Shown in pieces: positions 25,201-35,346 of a DNA stretch of 64,000 nucleotides. Origin of the DNA: Anoxybacillus mongoliensis (GTDB lineage Bacteria > Bacillota > Bacilli > Bacillales > Anoxybacillaceae). Location of the stretch: NCBI RefSeq assembly GCF_014201515.1, contig NZ_JACHEQ010000010.1, positions 36,280 through 100,279 on the forward strand, given 5' to 3'. Each line of letters starts with the position of its first letter. Positions within the stretch are counted from its first letter, which is position 1. The notes beneath the pieces are model-generated. The model saw nothing but the letters and a program-made list of their open reading frames with translations, was not told the origin of the DNA and searched no databases. The position numbers were made by a program, and so were the translations under genes.

Positions 25201-27065
25201 CGTATCACCTTTTTCCATACCCACTCATATACGTAAATAAGCACAATACCAATGAATAGCCCAAGTCCAAGACTATACATTGTACGAATGAATGAAATAA
25301 AAAGTGGGATGTGCAAATGTGTAAATGTATTTATTATTGACAACCATCCGATCGTTCCGACAACAAAAAGAATAGACCCTAATTTTTTTTGTTTATTGAT
25401 GACAAATAAAGCGAGCATGTACGCTGGAAAACCGAGCAAAAATTCTTTCGTACGTGGGCGTACATATAACCATTCTTCTAACTTTTGTCTCGCTGCTAAC
25501 TCAAGCCCGCTCGCCGTACCTGTATTGCCAGAACGTAACACGTAATACGCTAACAAAGCAAAAACAAAGAAACTAACAACGACATGTCCGATCGTAATCG
25601 GCTGTTTCCATAGCCGTTTTATAAACGGAAGAAGCGGCTCTTGAATGATCGAAGGTAAAACGAGCACAACCATCGCTACAAGCGGAACGACATAAACGAG
25701 TTTCACCCCTCGAAACCCTTCACCGACATAAGCCATATACTCATTGCCATACAACATCGTGACAATCCAACTGATTCCGACAAACGAAATAGCGATGGCG
25801 CGACCGTATGCCATAAACGTTCCGCGCCAGCCTTCCCGAACGGAAGAAGGTTTAGCGGCATATATTGGGGTGATGATAGCAACAAGCAAGGCGACTGCCT
25901 TCAAGGCTAAATCTATCGCCAACACCGTTCCTGCAATACTTAGAACGAGCGTTCCGCCAGCGGCAAGCGATGCCAGCATCGGTGACGCGAGCGAACGAAT
26001 CGCAAGAAAAACGAAAGCTGTCGCCCCAACAATCAATCCGATCGTTGCTATATTCGAGCGTTCAATTGGCGCAAACGGTTCACTTTTTCCGAGCGTATAA
26101 TGACTTGGCATATGTTGAACGATTTGTTTCATCACAGCGACTGTTTTTTCAATATTTTGTACTGTTCCTGCGGATGTATACGGACGAACAAATAACGCGC
26201 GTATGTTTCGCTCTTTAATCGCACGAATAGCAACATCCACCGCTTCATTTGGTTTTCGTTGTTCTAAATTTAAACTATGCAAACGAACGACGTCCACATT
26301 CATTGCTTTCGCTAATGTCGTCAATCCTTTTGCTTCATAAAACTCGGTGGACAACAACGCATATCCTGCTTTCTTCCATCTTTTTCCCCATTTTTCGACA
26401 TCGGTCGGATACCCAGCCACTTCTTCTCCCGTCGGCAACAGTTTAGATATATGTTCATTTTTTAACGTTTCGATTTGTCGAAGCACACGGACACTTGCTT
26501 CGTTCATATCACGGGCATCTGGAACACGAAGCACGACCATCAAGCCTTGTTCAATGAGACGAGCGATTTTCATTTCGTCATATCCGAGTGGAACGCGTTC
26601 GATTTTTTTTGCATTTCCTTCGATAACATAATACGTTTTTCCATTTACTTGCATGGCCTTGACATCGTCACCAAACGTTGCTTGTAGCGATGAAACGATC
26701 GGGAACGCCTGATCAAGCGGATAAACGACAAGTCCGCGCGAAGGAATATGATCGACCGTTTCATTCGATAAAACGAGTGTATGTTTAAATTCGTCCATTT
26801 TTAACAACAGAACATGTCCTAATTTTTCGAGCGAATCAAGCGTTTCTGCTTCCACGCTAACCGTCGTTAAACCTGCCTCTTTTAGTTGCTTCCATACATC
26901 TGTTTCATTTTCTTCTTGCAACCATACTTCAATTTCATCGTATGGCATGATCATTTCATACGTTCGATTGTTCCACTCTGCCTCATGCCGCTTGCTGAGT
27001 GCTGGGGCGATCAGCATAAGCGAAATGGCGATGATAATCAACAACCATTTTTTCACACGTTTCAT
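25197..27065 (-). CDS. DUF5693 membrane protein of the wall-polymer operon
   Basis: 622 residues from ATG 27065, which overlaps the stop of the flippase gene (ATGA); the longer frame upstream runs inside that gene. One N-terminal membrane segment, an extracellular domain (about 30-350), then about eight hydrophobic segments to the end. Found in many SLH-bearing bacilli next to csaB, which supports a role in making, modifying or moving the secondary wall polymer. Its biochemical activity is not established. Confidence 0.85.
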   Translation of the reverse strand: MKRVKKWLLIIIAISLMLIAPALSKRHEAEWNNRTYEMIMPYDEIEVWLQEENETDVWKQLKEAGLTTVSVEAETLDSLEKLGHVLLLKMDEFKHTLVLSNETVDHIPSRGLVVYPLDQAFPIVSSLQATFGDDVKAMQVNGKTYYVIEGNAKKIERVPLGYDEMKIARLIEQGLMVVLRVPDARDMNEASVRVLRQIETLKNEHISKLLPTGEEVAGYPTDVEKWGKRWKKAGYALLSTEFYEAKGLTTLAKAMNVDVVRLHSLNLEQRKPNEAVDVAIRAIKERNIRALFVRPYTSAGTVQNIEKTVAVMKQIVQHMPSHYTLGKSEPFAPIERSNIATIGLIVGATAFVFLAIRSLASPMLASLAAGGTLVLSIAGTVLAIDLALKAVALLVAIITPIYAAKPSSVREGWRGTFMAYGRAIAISFVGISWIVTMLYGNEYMAYVGEGFRGVKLVYVVPLVAMVVLVLPSIIQEPLLPFIKRLWKQPITIGHVVVSFFVFALLAYYVLRSGNTGTASGLELAARQKLEEWLYVRPRTKEFLLGFPAYMLALFVINKQKKLGSILFVVGTIGWLSIINTFTHLHIPLFISFIRTMYSLGLGLFIGIVLIYVYEWVWKKVIR

Positions 27066-28594
27066 CCTTTCTTCTTTTGATTCAACCATTGGCGAAGCTC
27101 TTGAAGGGTTGCCCCACCGAGCGCGAGTACAATTCCAAAATAAAACAAACCGCCTCCGATTGTTGCTATCGCTACATAAACAAGCGAAGCCATTCTTCCC
27201 CACGTCGGAGAAATAAAAAATAAACCTACGCCCATTAGTACAGAGGCAAAGAAATATACGAACATTTTTCGATTCCAAAAGACGAGCGACATACGACGGC
27301 GAATGGCAACATGGTTCATCCATGTAATAAACGCGTATGTCACAAGCGTCGAAATACCAGCACCAATTAATCCGTACCATGAAATAAACAAGACGTTCGT
27401 TCCCCATTTTACGAAACAGCCGATGACGATAATGACTGCAGCGCGTTTCGAATCGCCAATCCCTTGTAAAATGCCTGTTCCAAGCAATGCAAGCGATGTG
27501 AATACGGAGCTTGCTAGCACGATAGCCATCGTCAAACTTCCTTCGTTATTTGTAAATAAAGCGATATTTAAAGGAACAGCAAGAGCGGCTAAGCTAGCTG
27601 CGATTGGCCATGATAAAAAGTGCGATAGCTCGAACGACTTTTGAATCGTTTGTTGCGCTTGCCTTGTTTCCCCTTTTGCTAATTGCTTACTTAAAAGCGG
27701 AATGAGCGGAAGAACAAGGGAAGATGAAAACACCGTTGCTATTTGCACAAGTGCTGTTCCACGACTATATAGTCCGAATAAGTAGCTCGTTTCGCCCATT
27801 TCTGTCCCATGCCAACGAAGAGCAAGTGGCACGGAGAGTGAATCGACTAAATTTAAAAATGGCATCGCAAGCGCACCAAACGCAATTGGAATCGACAAAG
27901 CTAAAATCGTTTTGCTTGTCTGTATCCATTGCACACGTGAAAGCCGTACGCGCTTCGGACGGTAAGGAGAGCGGGCATACAACGCCCGTAAGTATACGAG
28001 ACTTGCGAGCGCACCAAGCGGTGACCCGATCATAATTCCCCCGGCGATCATATCATCGGCATATGCAGCTTTCACCATATAAAAAGCGACAAGTAAAATA
28101 AAAGCGACGCGCACGAATTGTTCGAGCACTTGGGATGCGGCAGTCGGCTTCATATCTTCAAGTCCTTGGAAAAACCCACGATATACAGCCATATACGGTG
28201 AAATAAGCAACGTCGTTGATACGACAATAATGGCGAATCGTGCCTCTTGACCGCCAAGCGCCTTGGCAATCCATGATGAGCCTCCTGCAAGAAGTGAAAA
28301 ACTGAGCACCCCGAAACTAAATGCCAATATGCTTGCGGTTTGCACGAGGCGCGCCACTTCATCTTCTTTTTGTTGCGCACGAGCTTCCGAAATTAATTTC
28401 GATACAGCAATCGGAATCCCCGCAACCGATAAAATGAGCGCAACCATATAGAGCGGATAAACGAGACTAAAAATGCCAAGCACTTTATCTCCTGCAATGT
28501 TTTGTAACGGAATGCGAAAAATGCTGCCGAGCACTTTCGAAATGATCGTGCCAATCGTTAAAATCATCGTTCCTTTTACAAATGACTGGTTCAT
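27062..28594 (-). CDS. MATE/MurJ-type polysaccharide flippase
   Basis: 510 residues from ATG 28594 (MNQSFVKGTMILTIG), which overlaps the stop of the glycosyltransferase gene (ATGA). About 14 hydrophobic segments in the MOP/PST arrangement and a characteristic N-terminus (FVKGTMILTIGTIISKVLGS) shared with SpoVB/YtgP-like proteins. Expected to flip lipid-linked polymer units across the membrane. The operon position between tagA-like and csaB genes suggests secondary wall polymer units as cargo rather than lipid II (inference). Confidence 0.88.
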   Translation of the reverse strand: MNQSFVKGTMILTIGTIISKVLGSIFRIPLQNIAGDKVLGIFSLVYPLYMVALILSVAGIPIAVSKLISEARAQQKEDEVARLVQTASILAFSFGVLSFSLLAGGSSWIAKALGGQEARFAIIVVSTTLLISPYMAVYRGFFQGLEDMKPTAASQVLEQFVRVAFILLVAFYMVKAAYADDMIAGGIMIGSPLGALASLVYLRALYARSPYRPKRVRLSRVQWIQTSKTILALSIPIAFGALAMPFLNLVDSLSVPLALRWHGTEMGETSYLFGLYSRGTALVQIATVFSSSLVLPLIPLLSKQLAKGETRQAQQTIQKSFELSHFLSWPIAASLAALAVPLNIALFTNNEGSLTMAIVLASSVFTSLALLGTGILQGIGDSKRAAVIIVIGCFVKWGTNVLFISWYGLIGAGISTLVTYAFITWMNHVAIRRRMSLVFWNRKMFVYFFASVLMGVGLFFISPTWGRMASLVYVAIATIGGGLFYFGIVLALGGATLQELRQWLNQKKKG

Positions 28595-29325
28595 TTTCCG
28601 ACAACCTTTTGCTTTAAAATCGTCCACGCAAAGCGTGGCAATGCCAACATCCGTTTTGCTCGCGTCGGCTGCTTTACTAAGCGATACAACCATTCGAGAT
28701 TTAGGCGAATCCATAGTTCAGGTGCTCGCTTAACTACTCCAGCGAGCACATCAAAGCTTCCGCCAACGCCCATCCAGACACCGCGCCCGACTGTATGCAT
28801 ATGTTCAGCGATCCATTGTTCTTGTTTTCCCATACCGAGCGCAACAAATACAAAATCGGGCGCTGCTTGTTTCACTTCTTCTACAATCGTCTTATCGTTC
28901 CAGTCAAAGTAACCGTTACGTACTCCGACTAAACGAACATGTGGATAACGATGGCGAATATGTTGTGCTGCCGCTTGCACGACTTCTTCTTTCGCGCCAA
29001 TCATATATACGCGATATTGATGCTCATCGGCGAGCTGTAAACAACGACATAACACGTCGTAACCAGCGACACGCTCCGGAAGCGGTGTTCCGAGCCATTC
29101 AGCTGCTTTCACGACCCCGATCCCATCAGCAACGACATAATCGGCTTGTTGAATCGTTGCCATATATGTAGGCTCTTCATTTGCTTTCATCACAATTTCA
29201 GGATTCGCCGTCACGATAAAGCACGGCTTTTGTTGTTTGACGTGCGCATGAATGACGGAAACAACTTCATCCATCGTCGCACGTACAAACGGAACTCCAA
29301 GTATGTGAACCGTTTGAAACGACAT
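28591..29325 (-). CDS. tagA: WecG/TagA/CpsF-family glycosyltransferase
   Basis: 244 residues from ATG 29325 (MSFQTVHILGVPF), seven bases after AAAGGAG. Family signatures: TANPEIVMKANE, YVVADGIGVVKAAEWLG, PERVAGYDVL, and FVALGMGKQEQWIAEH. Members add N-acetylmannosamine to undecaprenyl-linked GlcNAc, an early step of teichoic acid or secondary wall polymer linkage. First gene of the four-gene operon ending in csaB. Confidence 0.92.
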   Translation of the reverse strand: MSFQTVHILGVPFVRATMDEVVSVIHAHVKQQKPCFIVTANPEIVMKANEEPTYMATIQQADYVVADGIGVVKAAEWLGTPLPERVAGYDVLCRCLQLADEHQYRVYMIGAKEEVVQAAAQHIRHRYPHVRLVGVRNGYFDWNDKTIVEEVKQAAPDFVFVALGMGKQEQWIAEHMHTVGRGVWMGVGGSFDVLAGVVKRAPELWIRLNLEWLYRLVKQPTRAKRMLALPRFAWTILKQKVVGK

Positions 29326-29465
29326 ACAAAACGCTCCTTTAATTCGATTGTTCGACAACATTATTAATCATATCACAATGAATATGACATTGACTATTTC
29401 TTCTTCGCCATAACATTGGTAAACTAATGGTATACATACATGCAAAAGAAAGGGTTGCATTTGCG

Positions 29466-30023
29466 ATGGAATGGACAAACGATACGGTTAATCGAGCTGT
29501 CATGGCGCTCGTTCAACAATTAACAAAAGATTGGACGAAGACGAAAGTACACTCGGAAATATTAGAGATTTTCATGAACATGCGTTTAGAAACGAAAACG
29601 GAGGAAGAGTATGTCGGATTGCTTTTAACGAACGTTGCTTTTGCGACAGAGTCAAGCTTTGCATTAAACAAAATTTTTGAACTCATTTTACTTCATAAAC
29701 AATTTCCACCTGCTGAAGCGGTGCAAGCATGGGTAACAGATGCACATAAAAAAATTCAAGAACAATTGCCAACGTTGCGCGAAGTATATCGCAAACATTT
29801 CGGTGACGAGGAAAATATAAAACGAAAGCTTGAACTGAGCTATTGCCCTGTATTGTTAGGCAATCGAATCAAAACAGATTTCATTTTCGCTTTCATTCAC
29901 GAACAAAACCAACCGATGATGAAAGACTTTTTTGACGCCGATCCAAAAGTCGTGCTTGAGGCGCTTCATCATATTAGTGGATTTTTTGCAAGCAAAATTT
30001 TAGAAGGCATTGAACTCATATAA
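29466..30023 (+). CDS. Hypothetical helical protein
   Basis: 185 residues from ATG 29466 (MEWTNDTVNRAVMAL), after AAAGGG; the upstream ATG at 29427 lacks a ribosome binding site. All-helical, soluble, no Cys cluster, signal peptide or membrane segment. Contains LLLTNVAFATESSFALNKIFELI and a C-terminal LEALHHISGFFASKILEGIEL. Family not recognised. Single gene between divergent tagA-like and convergent SLH genes. Confidence 0.7.
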   Translation: MEWTNDTVNRAVMALVQQLTKDWTKTKVHSEILEIFMNMRLETKTEEEYVGLLLTNVAFATESSFALNKIFELILLHKQFPPAEAVQAWVTDAHKKIQEQLPTLREVYRKHFGDEENIKRKLELSYCPVLLGNRIKTDFIFAFIHEQNQPMMKDFFDADPKVVLEALHHISGFFASKILEGIELI

Positions 30024-30047
30024 AAAGGGAGCGAGCAGCTCCCTTTT
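30023..30047. terminator. Bidirectional terminator
   Basis: 10-bp perfect stem AAAAGGGAGC (30023-30032) with GCTCCCTTTT (30038-30047), 5-base loop, between convergent genes. Confidence 0.9.
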
Positions 30048-32289
30048 ATTGTACTTTATTCATTAGTTTCGCAGATGTTAAAAACTCCGCCAACGCCTTT
30101 GCAATTTCTGCACGCGTCATGTAGCCACCTGGCACAAAACGATTATTCTCCCGTCCAGTGAAAATACCAGCTTGGTACATTTTTTCGACGCCTTCTTTTG
30201 CCCATGCCTGAATGTTTGTAGCATCTTTAAAATCTGTCACTTTTTTCGCTGTATTTAACTGTGTTTTATCATAATTCAAGAATGAAAGTTCTAGCGCTCG
30301 TTTGAACATGACCGCTGCTTCCGCACGAGTTACTGGCGCATTCGGTGCAAATACACCATTACCTTTTCCTTGAATAATGCCATATTTCACCGCTGCAGCA
30401 AGCTCGCCATTTTCGTTGAACCATTCTGTTCCTTTCACATCTTTGAATCGTTTATCATATGTCTCACTTGGCAATCCAAGCGCACGAACAAGTAAAACAG
30501 CAAATTGCGCACGTGTCATTTTTTCTTTTGGCGCAAACATTTGATCTGTTTTTCCTTTAATAATATACTTGGATGCAAGCGCCTCAACATATGCTTCTGC
30601 CCATGTTTTTCCGCCATCTACATCCGCAAATGTTTTATTATTTTCAACAACGACATACGTGGAGTTTGTTAGTGATTTTACCGTTGCTTGATCGCCGTTA
30701 AATACAGTTGGTACAGATACAAGCTTGCCGTTTGCATCAACTCGTACCGCCACCGAACGGTGCGGAATAAACATTTTCGAACCTTTTAATTCACGTTCCA
30801 CATATTGTGTAAATCGTGTGATTGCCTCGCTCTTTCCGTTCGCTGTAGCAACAATGTGAAACTCCACCGCATCGGATACCGCAGATACTCCTTGAGGTGG
30901 GTTTACTTTTATCATTTCAATCGCAATTTTTATATTATCTATGCTTGAACCTAGCTTTTGTGCCAGTTCAGTAAGTTTCGCTTGCATTTCTGCCACAGGT
31001 AACTTATATGATGCTTTATCGGTCTGAACGTTCACTACCGCTTTTGACTCTTTTGTAGCAGCGTCCACAAATAGCTTCGCTGGCACTTCCGCTTTCGCCA
31101 CCTCATTCGCAACAAGCGTACCGATGCCTAACACGATTTCTTTATTTTGAGCTGAAACAAGATTAACAATGTCCGCAATTTTCTCTACTTTCACTTCGGT
31201 TACTTTTTCTTTTTGTCCTTTGCTGTTTGTTTGTTCCTTTGTCGTTACCGCATCTTGGCCAACGCTCACTTTACCATTTTCCGCTCCTGTAGTTGGTGGA
31301 GGGGTTACAACAGAACCACCGCCTGTGCTGCCACCACCGCCTGTGCTACCAGATGTAACTGAAACTGTCTTTTTGGCGATTGTTATCCCGTCAATTTTAG
31401 CAAAAACATCAATCGTCCCTGTTTGACGAACAGTCAAGACATTACCACTAAATGTTGCAATCGTTGGGTTGGATGTTTCCCATTGAATAGATGTTGTTAA
31501 GTTAACTGTTGTGGTACTTCCTTGAACAATCGGAACACGCAGTTCATATTCATTTCCTATATTAGCAATTGTCGCGCCCTTCTCTGTAAATGCACTTTGA
31601 AGCATCGTGGAACGCGCTTGTTTATTTGTATCAATAACTTGATCATTCAAATTCGATTGCAATTGGAATAACTTCTCAACAGACAAACCAACAGAATTAA
31701 GCTTACCTTGTAAAGTAGAAAAACTCCCTGTGTTTAATGTGTTCTGCACAGCAGTTTGAATGATTGACGAATACGATACATTTGATCTCACTGCATTTTG
31801 TATAATAGCAGTTTCTAAATTAGACTCCATGGCTAATACGAAATCAATGAGTTGATCTGCTGTGACGTTGTTTGCTTCATCAAACAGCGTATTAAACTCA
31901 TCCGCATAATTTGCACGGAAGTTTTTTACCGCCTGTGCAAGATCAGTCGAAGTCGCATGTTTCGTATAAATGACATTGGCTACACCTTTAATAAGTTCAA
32001 CAAGTGCATTTTGTTTATCCGTTTCACTTAATGATAGCCCACTAACAGCGTTTGAAATATGAGAGTATTGAATAGTACTAATATTATTCTTTGCATTTTG
32101 CAAAGTCGTCGCATCAGCATTTTTGTAAAAAATATAAAATCGATTAGCTAGCTGATCAATTTTTTGATCAACTGTTTGTGCTGCTTCAACATGTGTAGCT
32201 TGTCCGCCAATCGCAACCGCTGGTGTGAAAGCAACCGTTGTAGCAACCATCGCCCGCAATGCCTTTTGACTCCATGGATACTTTTTCAT
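30046..32289 (-). CDS. SLH-domain surface protein with Ig-like (Big_2) module
   Basis: 747 residues. Signal peptide ending VEAA-Q (about 37). Residues 40-250 are helical; about 255-315 is a bacterial Ig-like Big_2 module (WETSNPTIATFSGNVLTV); a Gly/Ser/Pro linker (GGGGSTGGGSVVTPPP) follows at about 318-340. After a mixed middle part, three C-terminal SLH domains (about 560-745) show MFAPKEKMTRAQFAV, VFAPNAPVTRAEAAV and RFVPGGYMTRAEIAK. No catalytic motif was seen, so a structural or adhesive role is likely. Good ribosome binding site GAGGTGA. Confidence 0.9.
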   Translation of the reverse strand: MKKYPWSQKALRAMVATTVAFTPAVAIGGQATHVEAAQTVDQKIDQLANRFYIFYKNADATTLQNAKNNISTIQYSHISNAVSGLSLSETDKQNALVELIKGVANVIYTKHATSTDLAQAVKNFRANYADEFNTLFDEANNVTADQLIDFVLAMESNLETAIIQNAVRSNVSYSSIIQTAVQNTLNTGSFSTLQGKLNSVGLSVEKLFQLQSNLNDQVIDTNKQARSTMLQSAFTEKGATIANIGNEYELRVPIVQGSTTTVNLTTSIQWETSNPTIATFSGNVLTVRQTGTIDVFAKIDGITIAKKTVSVTSGSTGGGGSTGGGSVVTPPPTTGAENGKVSVGQDAVTTKEQTNSKGQKEKVTEVKVEKIADIVNLVSAQNKEIVLGIGTLVANEVAKAEVPAKLFVDAATKESKAVVNVQTDKASYKLPVAEMQAKLTELAQKLGSSIDNIKIAIEMIKVNPPQGVSAVSDAVEFHIVATANGKSEAITRFTQYVERELKGSKMFIPHRSVAVRVDANGKLVSVPTVFNGDQATVKSLTNSTYVVVENNKTFADVDGGKTWAEAYVEALASKYIIKGKTDQMFAPKEKMTRAQFAVLLVRALGLPSETYDKRFKDVKGTEWFNENGELAAAVKYGIIQGKGNGVFAPNAPVTRAEAAVMFKRALELSFLNYDKTQLNTAKKVTDFKDATNIQAWAKEGVEKMYQAGIFTGRENNRFVPGGYMTRAEIAKALAEFLTSAKLMNKVQ

Positions 32290-32500
32290 TTCATCACCTC
32301 ATTTTAAATATATGTAAATATGAAAATACCAACAAATGTGTTCTATACTTTTATTTCCATAAGTTTATAGTACTTCAATTCTATGACGATATCAAGATGC
32401 ATTTCCATTTTTCACTTCATTTCATTCTCCTATGTTCATTCTCCATTAAAATCGTGTATCATAAACATAGTAGTGGAACAAGAGAAAGGAGATCATTCAA

Positions 32501-33220
32501 GTGAAAAAGTGGATCATTATCTCATTTAGCATCGTTGTTTTGCTTCTTGGGAGTGCAGGAGTCTATTATTATTTTCTTACAAATAAAAAAGTAGACTTGA
32601 AAAAAGAAGATGAAAAAGTAGCTGAAATTGTCGAAGAAGAGTACGAGATTTTATTGCCTGATGACAGCGAATCATCTACACCAGGAAACCAACAATCATC
32701 TACAACGAAGAAACAAAACAACAGAAACGATCCATCAAACAACAATGGAACAGAACATGAAGGGAAAAATGAATCATCATCTCCATCCAATGAAAAAGGA
32801 ACAAATAATGAAAGCGAACCAAACAAACAAAATAACACAAATGAACAAAACGAGCCGATCCAACAAATCACCGTCGCAAGTATTAAAGAAAAATATCGTC
32901 CGTCGTTTGAGCATCTACAACAGCAAGCCAATGCAAAAATTGATGCTCTCGTCGATCATGCCATTGCGGAGTATCGTGAAAGAAAAGAGAGTGGACAATC
33001 TGTATCGTTTAATTATTTCTTCGTCAAATACAACACCGCAGCGCAAGAGCTTGAGGCAAAAACAGATGCAGCATTCAACATCATTTATAACGCTCTAGAA
33101 AACGAACTAAAAAAGAACGGCTTTAGCCCAAATCATGCAAAGGAATTTCAGGAAATATACGAACAACAAAAATCAGCGCAACGCAACGCACTATTAAAAA
33201 AAGCGTTGAATAAACTGTAA
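32501..33220 (+). CDS. Membrane-anchored hypothetical protein with Asn/Ser-rich linker
   Basis: 239 residues, GTG start at 32501 following AAAGGAG. N-terminal membrane anchor (IIISFSIVVLLLGSAGVYYYFL). Residues about 55-125 are a low-complexity Asn/Glu/Ser/Gln/Thr linker, a typical wall-spanning stretch. The C-terminal 110 residues form a helical domain beginning IKEKYRPSFEHLQQQANAKI. Family not recognised. Opposite orientation to the SLH gene. Confidence 0.75.
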   Translation: MKKWIIISFSIVVLLLGSAGVYYYFLTNKKVDLKKEDEKVAEIVEEEYEILLPDDSESSTPGNQQSSTTKKQNNRNDPSNNNGTEHEGKNESSSPSNEKGTNNESEPNKQNNTNEQNEPIQQITVASIKEKYRPSFEHLQQQANAKIDALVDHAIAEYRERKESGQSVSFNYFFVKYNTAAQELEAKTDAAFNIIYNALENELKKNGFSPNHAKEFQEIYEQQKSAQRNALLKKALNKL

Positions 33221-33241
33221 AGGGAGCCTTTTGCTCCCTTT
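33219..33241. terminator. Bidirectional terminator
   Basis: 9-bp stem AAAGGGAGC (33219-33227) with GCTCCCTTT (33233-33241), between convergent stop codons. Confidence 0.88.
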
Positions 33242-34362
33242 TACTCTTCATCACAATCCTCACATACTTCAAAGATATCCTCATCGTCCCAATCCTCGTC
33301 GTCCCAGTCTTCATCTACCCCAAGCGCCTCGGCTAATTCGTCGATCTCCTCTTCCAAAATCAAATCTAAATCTTCAAGAGTGGTATATAAATCATCAATG
33401 CGCCTAGAAAGCGTGCTTGCTGATATGCCATAAACCTCCGCAAGTTGTTTTTGCGACATCCACTCTTCTTGTAAAGCCGTTTCCAAAAGAATGTAATGCA
33501 ACGCAGCCGCGTATACTTCCGGTTTTCGAATATTCGGGTTTTTCGCACGACAATATTGGCGCCATATGATGCGTACTGTATCCATCGCACTCATGTCGTC
33601 AATGGTTGCTTTTTGTTCGAGTATCGTTAATACTTCTTGATGTTTTGGTGACAGCTCGTCCGTATCAATGAGTGTAATAGATAAAGATTGTTGGAAAATA
33701 TATGGATATTGCTCAATCCATTGGTGAATGTCTTTGTTGCATTGCTCCCAATGTGTTTGCACAAAATGTTTCACAGCATTCGAAGCGACAGTCGGCATAG
33801 GGAAAAATGTCGAAAAACAAGTTGTATATATCCCATGTGGAACGAAAATGCATGTAATCACCTGTCCTATTTTGAGTTCGTAATCAACATGCTGATCTAA
33901 AAACTTTATTTGTTTTGTTTCACCTGTAATAAGATCTGTTCCAAATGCGAGGGAACCGTCGATATGATCGATTTGCACAAATGACGGAAAAGCTTCTTTC
34001 CAAGACGTCAAAATAGATAGCACAGATGGTCGAACGTCGCGTTTACGAATGGTGCTCAAGTAATAGTCGAGAATCGTCATACCGCGCATATCTTTTTTAA
34101 AAAACATGACCCATGTGCTAATGAAAAATCGAAAAATGATAAGTGTATCTTCGTCACGTTCTTTTTTGTTTATGTATGCTTTTGTATGTTGATATAAAAA
34201 TGACTCATGTTCGAAAGCGGCATAGCGAATGAAATCATGCATATGCTGCTCAACCTCTTGGTCGACGAGCTTATGAATAGAAATGACATTATTTCCACAA
34301 CAATGTTTATATTTTTTCCCACTCCCGCACGGACATAACGCATTTCGCGCTACTTTGCTCAT
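33241..34362 (-). CDS. SEC-C motif protein with C-terminal HTH
   Basis: 373 residues from ATG 34362, seven bases after GGGGTGA; the longer frame reaches over the divergent cvfB start and is unlikely. Starts with an SEC-C zinc motif (RNALCPCGSGKKYKHCCG). A central alpha/beta region follows, then a C-terminal helix-turn-helix (MSQKQLAEVYGISASTLSRRIDDL) and a strongly acidic tail with repeated DEDWDDEDW. SEC-C motifs bind zinc in SecA and in diverse nucleic-acid or chaperone-linked proteins. Probably a regulatory or adaptor protein; role unknown. Confidence 0.82.
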   Translation of the reverse strand: MSKVARNALCPCGSGKKYKHCCGNNVISIHKLVDQEVEQHMHDFIRYAAFEHESFLYQHTKAYINKKERDEDTLIIFRFFISTWVMFFKKDMRGMTILDYYLSTIRKRDVRPSVLSILTSWKEAFPSFVQIDHIDGSLAFGTDLITGETKQIKFLDQHVDYELKIGQVITCIFVPHGIYTTCFSTFFPMPTVASNAVKHFVQTHWEQCNKDIHQWIEQYPYIFQQSLSITLIDTDELSPKHQEVLTILEQKATIDDMSAMDTVRIIWRQYCRAKNPNIRKPEVYAAALHYILLETALQEEWMSQKQLAEVYGISASTLSRRIDDLYTTLEDLDLILEEEIDELAEALGVDEDWDDEDWDDEDIFEVCEDCDEE

Positions 34363-34488
34363 CCTTTTCACCCCAATGCTTTTTCTTCCATTGTAACACG
34401 CCAAAATGAAAGAAGATACATCCTTTGTTTCTTTCATTTTTATCGTGTACAATGGAAAATAAACTACTAATAAAAAAGGAAGAGATAC

Positions 34489-35346
34489 ATGATTGGACAA
34501 GTTGTTACATGGCAAGTGAAAGAACAAAAACCGTTCGGTTACATCGTCACAAATGAAAAAGAAAGCGCCTTGCTTCATGAAAGTCAATGTGAAGGCGAAT
34601 TACAAATCGGCGAAAAGGTGAACGTATTTTTATATCACGATCATGAAGGGCGTATGCGAGCAACGATGAAACGACCGCTCATTACGACGTCATCATACGG
34701 TTGGGTTGAAGTCGTCGATGTCGTGCCACAATTAGGTGTTTTCGTTCATATTGGCATTGAAAAAGACGTGTTATTATCGCTCGATGACTTACCGCCGCTT
34801 CCAGCGCTTTGGCCGCAAAAAGGAGATCAATTGTACTGTTCGCTTCAAGTAGATAAACGCGGGCGGCTGCTCGCGAAATTGGCAGATGAAGAAACGATGA
34901 AACAAATAAGCGTTCCCGCCCCTGCTTCTGCGTTTAACACAAACGTACGCGGTCGCATTTATCGTTTAATTAAAGCAGGATCTTTTCTCATTACAGACGT
35001 TGGCTATGTCGGATTTATTCACGAATCGCAACGAAGACGTGAGCCACGCCTTGGCGAACTTGTCGAAGGGCGCGTCATCGCGGTGAAAGAAGACGGAACG
35101 ATCAACGTATCACTACTTCCGCGAAAACAAGAAAGTTTACAAACAGATGCAGAAACCATTTTCCGCTATCTTGAAAGCCGGGGCGGCGCGATGCCATATA
35201 GCGACAAAAGCGATCCAGAAGACATTCAGGCGCGTTTTCATATGAGTAAAGCGGCATTTAAACGCGCGCTCGGACGATTAATGAAAGAAGAAAAAGTGTA
35301 CCAACAAGACGGTTGGACATATATCAAAGGGAGAGAAAACGAATGA
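34489..35346 (+). CDS. cvfB: S1-domain RNA-binding protein CvfB
   Basis: 285 residues, ATG after AAAGGAAGAG. Three S1-like OB folds (about 1-65, 68-132, 145-215; the second contains GWVEVVDVVPQLGVFVHIG, the third GFIHES and GRVIAVKEDGTINVSLLP). A winged-helix module (about 225-280) ends the protein. This is the architecture of CvfB of Staphylococcus and YitL of B. subtilis, which bind RNA and affect virulence or growth gene expression. The stop overlaps the start of the next gene (ATGA). Confidence 0.92.
   Translation: MIGQVVTWQVKEQKPFGYIVTNEKESALLHESQCEGELQIGEKVNVFLYHDHEGRMRATMKRPLITTSSYGWVEVVDVVPQLGVFVHIGIEKDVLLSLDDLPPLPALWPQKGDQLYCSLQVDKRGRLLAKLADEETMKQISVPAPASAFNTNVRGRIYRLIKAGSFLITDVGYVGFIHESQRRREPRLGELVEGRVIAVKEDGTINVSLLPRKQESLQTDAETIFRYLESRGGAMPYSDKSDPEDIQARFHMSKAAFKRALGRLMKEEKVYQQDGWTYIKGRENE

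Noticed and set aside
27066..27407. N-terminal extension of the DUF5693 protein to 27407
   Set aside because: This part runs in another frame of the flippase gene and is Cys/Arg-rich nonsense; ATG 27065 gives the usual ATGA coupling and a proper membrane start.
34363..34587. Longer SEC-C protein starting at 34587
   Set aside because: It would overlap the divergent cvfB start; ATG 34362 with GGGGTGA begins just before the SEC-C motif, as in the family.
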